The position numbers and the translations under genes were made by a program. The notes below the pieces were generated by a model. The model saw only the letters and a program-made list of their open reading frames with translations, did no database searches and was not told the origin of the DNA. 64,000 nt of DNA from Leishmania martiniquensis (taxonomy: Eukaryota > Euglenozoa > Kinetoplastea > Trypanosomatida > Trypanosomatidae), in contig NC_090168.1 in assembly GCF_017916325.1 (NCBI RefSeq), forward strand, positions 381,692-445,691, read 5' to 3'. Position 1 is the first letter of the stretch; the number at the start of each line of letters is the position of its first letter. Shown here in pieces: positions 59,480 to 64,000 of this stretch.

Positions 59480-62400
59480 CGGGTATACAAGAAGCCCGAT
59501 GAGCGACTTCTCGGCAGGGCCGCGGACGGTTTCTGTGCGCACCCGATCCTATAAATACACACACACACACAAGCACACATCGAGAGGATGCGAGCGTGGC
59601 CACCTTCCCCCCTCCCCTCCCGTCATATTCTGCCTTTGTCCTTCACCTGGTGCTGCCTGCCTGCCTTGCATTAATGTTTCTGTTTCCGGATGTGTTTCAA
59701 ATCTTCTTCTATTCGGGTAGCTCGTTTGTTCGGGAAGGGAGAAGGGAGGATACTCTGTACGTGTCTCCTGCACTGCCCAATGTGTTCCAGTGGTCTTCCC
59801 TCCTGTCGCCTCCTCTCTTGCAAGCATGCTGTCTTCATCCTTCCCCCTCCCCCTTTTTGCCATCTGTGCTTGTTTTTGTTGTTGTTGTCGTTGTTGTTCC
59901 TGCTTTCCTCTCCATGTATCCATGTACAGCTCCTTAATGTCGGTGCGGCTCCGCCAGGTGTGCACAGCTGCTTCTCTCGCTCCTCCTCCCTTCTCCCTCT
60001 CCCTCCCCCTTTTACCAAACTCGATCTCGCTGGAATATCTATGCTTTTTTGTTTTTGTTTTCTTTTATGATTGACTCCTCCTCTTTTTTTTTGAGATACG
60101 TTGGCATATTCGTGCCCTCTTTTCTGCGTGTCTGCTTCCCCACCCACCCGCCCACACAGTCGTGCGCTTATCCCTTCCGAAACACGCACAGGCGCATCCC
60201 TTGCCGGCAGTCAGCCCTCACTGCTTCATCAAACATATCTTGGCTGTAGATATGTACTTATTCTTTGTGGAATAGATCAGCAGAGAGGGAGAGGGGAGAC
60301 GTATTCGGTGCGCACGCCATTCTGGAGGCTGTGCATAGAATAGAAATGTGTGGCTGGATATCAAAATCTTCCCTTTATCTTCTGGTACTGTTTTTCTTTT
60401 CATGCTTTTTTTTCCTGCTTCCTTACCTCCTCTCGATTCAGTGGGTTGCACCCTCTGCCCTCACCGACCGCCCCCCACCCGCTCCTCACGCACACACACA
60501 CTAATATATCTCGCCTAATCTCCGGTAGTCCACCGAAGGGCGTGCACACACCCTCGCACTCCCTCGCGCCGAGGTAAGCATATTCAGGGGTGTTCTGCCA
60601 AGGGTAACGGACGAAGGAACCAGAGTGAAGAGAGCTGGCGGTGCAACCAAAGTGCGGCGACCGCCATCTGCATTTCATGCGTTCTTGTTCTTTGGTATCT
60701 CACGCCCCCCACCCTGCTCTGGGGGGGGAGGACTCGATCGGCTCGTGGTGATGATGCGTAGCAGATTGTGGGGGATCGTGATGATGCGCTGAAAAGGGTT
60801 ACACGGCGAAAGACGGAGACAAATGTGGAGAGGTCTCAGAGGGCTCGACGAGGCGTTGCTGGAGCCGCCGTCACGCGCGTGTGCAAGGATACCTAGATAA
60901 GTATATTTCTATGCAAACCTCTGCCTCTATCGGGTAGGGGCGTGCAAAGAAAAAAACGCGTCTACCATGCCATGCCACACCACTTGAGTATGTGCGGGGG
61001 AATTGCTGGGGCGGAGCCTTTTCTATCGCTAGTGACACGTGCTATTCCCAGTCTTTGACGGATCCGTCGACCTCAAGACCACTTTTCTGGAGGCACATGC
61101 ACGGCCTCCTCCTCCTCCTCGGCTGGCTTGTTCGGATTTTTTTCTGCTTCTTTTTTTTCGTCGTCGTCGGCTCTCACCCGCTTTGGTAAAGGTCCCATCT
61201 TGAAAGCAACCGAGCCGCTCACGACAGCACAGAATATATGCTGATATATATATATTGGAAAAACAGGGCACGCGAGGCGCCTCTGCGTCACGTCTAACAG
61301 AGGGCCACAGCCGAGCAAAGGAAGGAGATGAGTCGTCCTTCGACTGTGGAGAGGACCCAGCAGCGCCCTCCCCTCTCCCCCATGCCCACCACCGCCGGCA
61401 GCTTCGCCCTAGCCACTTCGGCCAGGTGAAAAAAAAACGCTACCCATTCCAACATCGGGCGTATGCGAATTCTAAACTCCTCGGTAGCAAGAGCTGGCGC
61501 GGACGCAAGCTAGTGCGGGACGTAGACCACTAAATACTGCATCAAGCCCCCGAAAAGCATGCCCTGGGCCACAACCTTGACTGACATTGGCCGTTGACTT
61601 GACGTCCGTGAGGAGCGCGCCGCTGCTGTGCGCCGTCTGTGTGTGTTTCTCACTCTCTCACCTCTTTGTTTCGAGCCCTCTGTCTACTATGTGTCCTCCC
61701 CTGTTCCTCACGCACTGCCCTTTTTTTTCTACACGCTATCGCACGCTCGTGTGAAAGAGTATTGCCACTCGGCCTACATCGCGTACCCTTCTCAGCGAGA
61801 CTCCTGCGTGTATGCGCGGGTAACGGTTTCATTTGACCCCCCACCGCACCCCCCTCCCTCCCCATCATCGCCGCCCCACAGTTGCTCACAGCGGTCTCGT
61901 CTCTCTCTCTCGCCGTACATCTGCCTTCCTTCTTTGGTGGCACTTTTACGTCAGCCGAGTAGGAGAGAGGAGATGGGGGGGGGCAGTGCAGCGTCAGGGA
62001 TGCAGTGGGCCGTACATGTAGTCGAAACTGGCGTTGGACGTATCTGGAAGGCTATCTGCTCAGAGCGGCACATCGCTGAGGGGGGCATCAAATCCTGCTG
62101 GACTCTGTTATCTTTTCTTCTTTGATTCTCTACGTGTGCCCGCCACGCATACGTCCTCCCCAACGCCACAGCTTAGTCGACATCAAACCCTCCCCCTCCC
62201 CTTCACCCCTCAACACTCACTCTGTGGTACGCAGGCCGAAGGTGTGTTGCATCCGTAGAGGTCGGACGCCCCGCTGACTGTCTGCGTCTGCGCTCGTGCG
62301 CTTTTCCTCCGGTTTTCCTTTAGACGCCGACGCTGTCCTCAAGGACAAACATCTTGGTCTCCACCACACACACACATACACTGTGCTCTGCACCACCTTC

Positions 62401-62823
62401 CGTGAAGTCGAGCTATCGCTCATCTCTTTCGCGCCCCTTTTTCCTACTCCCCATAGGCGGTGACTTCGCGTCGTTTTTTCTCCTGTCCTCTCGACATCTT
62501 CCCTTCCTCCGCTGCCCCTCTTTCCCTCAGACCCCTTTCGATCGAATATTGTGGTGCTGTTCTCTTTGTGCCAATCTCTCGTTGGGAGTGGCACCGGCGT
62601 CGTGCAGGCCTCGTATATCCGAATGGCCTAGACGAAAATTAAAACAAAAAACGGCCCCGCTGTCTTCGCGAAACACCGGCTGGAAGGCCAAGCGACGGTA
62701 GACAAACACCGCTACCTTCCGCTCGCCCGCCACAGTCACGCACACGCACACAGAGTAACACGAACGTGCATGCATGCGCGTGCTTTTGTCTTCGCATCTC
62801 TCTTCTGGTGTGCGTAGCTGAGA
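59480..62823. other. Longest intergenic interval in the window
   Basis: 3.3 kb. Contains a (CA)n run near 59557-59572, a TTG/TCG array near 59875-59905, T runs (60045-60090, 60407-60415), a short AT run near 61242-61255, and C/T tracts. A duplicated GTGATGATGCG (60748 and 60778) is noted separately. A 92-codon frame at 61255-61533 has no recognisable homology. No gene supported. Confidence 0.6.
62782..62817 (+). promoter_or_regulatory. Putative trans-splice acceptor for the gene at 62824
   Basis: T/C-rich tract ending GTGTGCGTAG at 62817, which also provides the in-frame TAG just before the ATG. Confidence 0.5.
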
Positions 62824-64000
62824 ATGTATGTGGCATTATGCCTTTCTCTGTTTGCTGCGGCCGTTATGCTGCCGCTTCTCTCCTTCCTGCGCAGCAACGC
62901 CATTCTCCGCGGTGGCGTGGCGCCTGCAGTGCAGGGGTCGAGCACGGGCAGTGAGAGCACCTCTATCGTCGCTCTTTGTGGGGGCAAGCCACCCCCTTCG
63001 CCAGCATTGACTGTCGCAGAGGCTGCGCAGACCACGGCTACATGGGGGAAGGAGACTGCAGCTCTCGGTAGTCCCGCCTTCCCTAACGCCCACTGCAGAA
63101 ACGTGTTGCTGCAGGTCAGTGGTCAGGCAAGTGGAGCGGTAGGGACCACTTCGGCGTGGGACCGGAGGCAGCTGACTGCCGATGACAATATCCGCCTCGT
63201 CTTCCTCTTCACCCTCGCGGTTCCAGTCTTCACGTTTTGGTACTGGAATCTGCGCACACTAGAGCCGAAGGCAGTGCGGTGGATATACGGGCATGGCCGA
63301 AGCGCCAACAAGACGGTCACAATCGACGAAAGCCCGCAGACGTTTTTTCGAGTCTCCCTTGCGGCGCTGCTTCTCGTCTCGGGCTGTGTTACGCTCGTGT
63401 GGTACGCCAGCTTCATCTACCTAAACCACCGCGAAAAGGACGTGAGCCTGAAGCGGCACAGCAAGACGTGGTGGGACCGTGCCGTCAACTGGTTCAAGTT
63501 TCGGGTGTACCGGAGGTGCGTCGACTGCCAGTGCCGCTGGTGGAAGCACTACTTTTCGCTGGAGCTGGTGGCGGCCTATGGCCCGCTGCCGCTGTTTCTT
63601 TTCCCAGATGAGGAGGGGGGCGTTGAGCGGGGCGATCCCGCGATGGAAAAGGGCTACTCGTCACTGCGGGCGTTGGGCGGGGCACCCGAGGCACGTCATA
63701 GTCCGCACCCTCTCTCCACCGCCACTGCTTTGGCGCACGATCTCTCGTCCCCACTGGACACGGAGGTCGCAACGATGCCCGCCTGTCCGCGCCGAGAATC
63801 GCCAATTGGTCTTCGAAGGCATGCGCAGGGGATCTTTGTCAGCCCCCCAGCAGGTGACGCATCCGCAAGGAATCTGCCCAAGAGCGACGTCGACAGCCCC
63901 AAGGACGACTGGGACGAAGAGGAGCGTACGCTCCTGAGGCCACGCCACAGCAATGCCTTCCTGAGGCCGATGAGGCTGTCGTCAAAACAGTGTCTCGATG
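62824..64000 (+). CDS. Multi-pass membrane protein of unknown function, 3' end missing
   Basis: At least 392 residues; the frame is still open at base 64000. The start is fixed by an in-frame TAG at 62815-62817. Residues 1-22 are a hydrophobic signal peptide or anchor (M-Y-V-A-L-C-L-S-L-F-A-A-A-V-M-L). A hydrophilic Ser/Thr/Ala segment (about 25-118) probably faces the lumen. Two further membrane helices follow near 124-142 (L-V-F-L-F-T-L-A-V-P-V-F-T-F-W-Y-W) and 175-200 (R-V-S-L-A-A-L-L-L-V-S-G-C-V-T-L-V-W-Y). A juxtamembrane Trp/Cys-rich stretch (W-W-D-R-A-V-N-W-F-K-F...R-R-C-V-D-C-Q-C-R-W-W, about 214-241) comes next, then a Pro/Ser-rich acidic tail. I recognise no family. Confidence 0.82.
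   Translation, partial: MYVALCLSLFAAAVMLPLLSFLRSNAILRGGVAPAVQGSSTGSESTSIVALCGGKPPPSPALTVAEAAQTTATWGKETAALGSPAFPNAHCRNVLLQVSGQASGAVGTTSAWDRRQLTADDNIRLVFLFTLAVPVFTFWYWNLRTLEPKAVRWIYGHGRSANKTVTIDESPQTFFRVSLAALLLVSGCVTLVWYASFIYLNHREKDVSLKRHSKTWWDRAVNWFKFRVYRRCVDCQCRWWKHYFSLELVAAYGPLPLFLFPDEEGGVERGDPAMEKGYSSLRALGGAPEARHSPHPLSTATALAHDLSSPLDTEVATMPACPRRESPIGLRRHAQGIFVSPPAGDASARNLPKSDVDSPKDDWDEEERTLLRPRHSNAFLRPMRLSSKQCLD

Noticed and set aside
60748..60792. Duplicated GTGATGATGCG followed by CTGA, resembling C/D snoRNA boxes
   Set aside because: The second C-like box is only 4 bases from the D-like box, leaving no guide region, and there is no flanking terminal stem.
61255..61533. 92-codon basic frame that at first glance looked like a ribosomal protein fragment
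   Set aside because: Its start is not ATG and the basic part comes from a short A run. I could not match it to any ribosomal protein.
1..64000. tRNA, rRNA, CRISPR array, or a strand-switch region
   Set aside because: No B-box/T-loop pattern, rRNA core sequence or regularly spaced short repeats were seen, and every supported gene is on the + strand.

Overview
This window looks like nuclear DNA of a trypanosomatid of the Leishmania type (Leishmania or a close Leishmaniinae relative). The evidence is as follows. All 19 protein genes lie on the + strand and have no visible introns. Their codons are GC-rich. They are separated by long C/T- and (GT)n/(CA)n-rich spacers. Each gene is preceded by a polypyrimidine tract plus AG of the kind used for spliced-leader trans-splicing. 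Several proteins (RPS3, NAPRT, FadH-type reductase, small TIM) are recognisable. I read the window as part of one directional polycistronic transcription unit. I cannot name the species.

Layout: 1-1539 is the 3' part of a 2,4-dienoyl-CoA reductase (FadH type). 3740-5863 is a putative mitochondrial protein with a degenerate AlkB-like fold. 6605-9487 is an unrecognised protein with a mitochondrial-like N-terminus. 10250-11467 is a membrane-anchored sulfotransferase-like P-loop protein. 12275-13753 is unrecognised. 16011-16961 is a Get1/WRB-like membrane receptor. 18194-18538 is a small TIM chaperone. 20213-21958 is a multi-spanning J-domain protein. 23508-23861 is a small compact unknown. 25070-25729 is ribosomal protein S3. 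26720-29260 is an unknown with an IQ-like helix. 30822-32504 is a basic, low-complexity unknown. 34185-37742 is an FIBP-family protein with very large inserts. 38607-44675 is a giant WD-repeat protein. 47834-49078 is nicotinate phosphoribosyltransferase. 51604-53406 is an RS-rich WW-domain protein. 56640-57698 is a SKP1/elongin-C-like protein with a large insert. 59051-59479 is a rhodanese-fold protein without its catalytic cysteine. 62824-64000 is a membrane protein cut by the window end.

The most unusual structure is a family of five interspersed repeats of about 470-490 bp (2380, 22761, 29342, 32761, 45783). All are in the same orientation as the genes and all lie downstream of a stop codon. 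Their position and size fit the SIDER class of Leishmania retroposons. However, the copies here differ from each other by only a few bases, whereas SIDERs are normally degenerate. They carry an internal splice-acceptor-like site, have a hairpin at the 5' end, and come with two alternative 3' tails. Two copies flank a single gene as direct repeats.

The genes do not form a pathway, as expected for trypanosomatid polycistrons. Several do relate to protein traffic and organelle biogenesis (Get1-like, small TIM, J-protein, mitochondrial-type N-termini). For every gene, the first ATG after the proposed acceptor is the start I annotate, except for the Get1-like gene, whose leader may contain a short upstream ORF.
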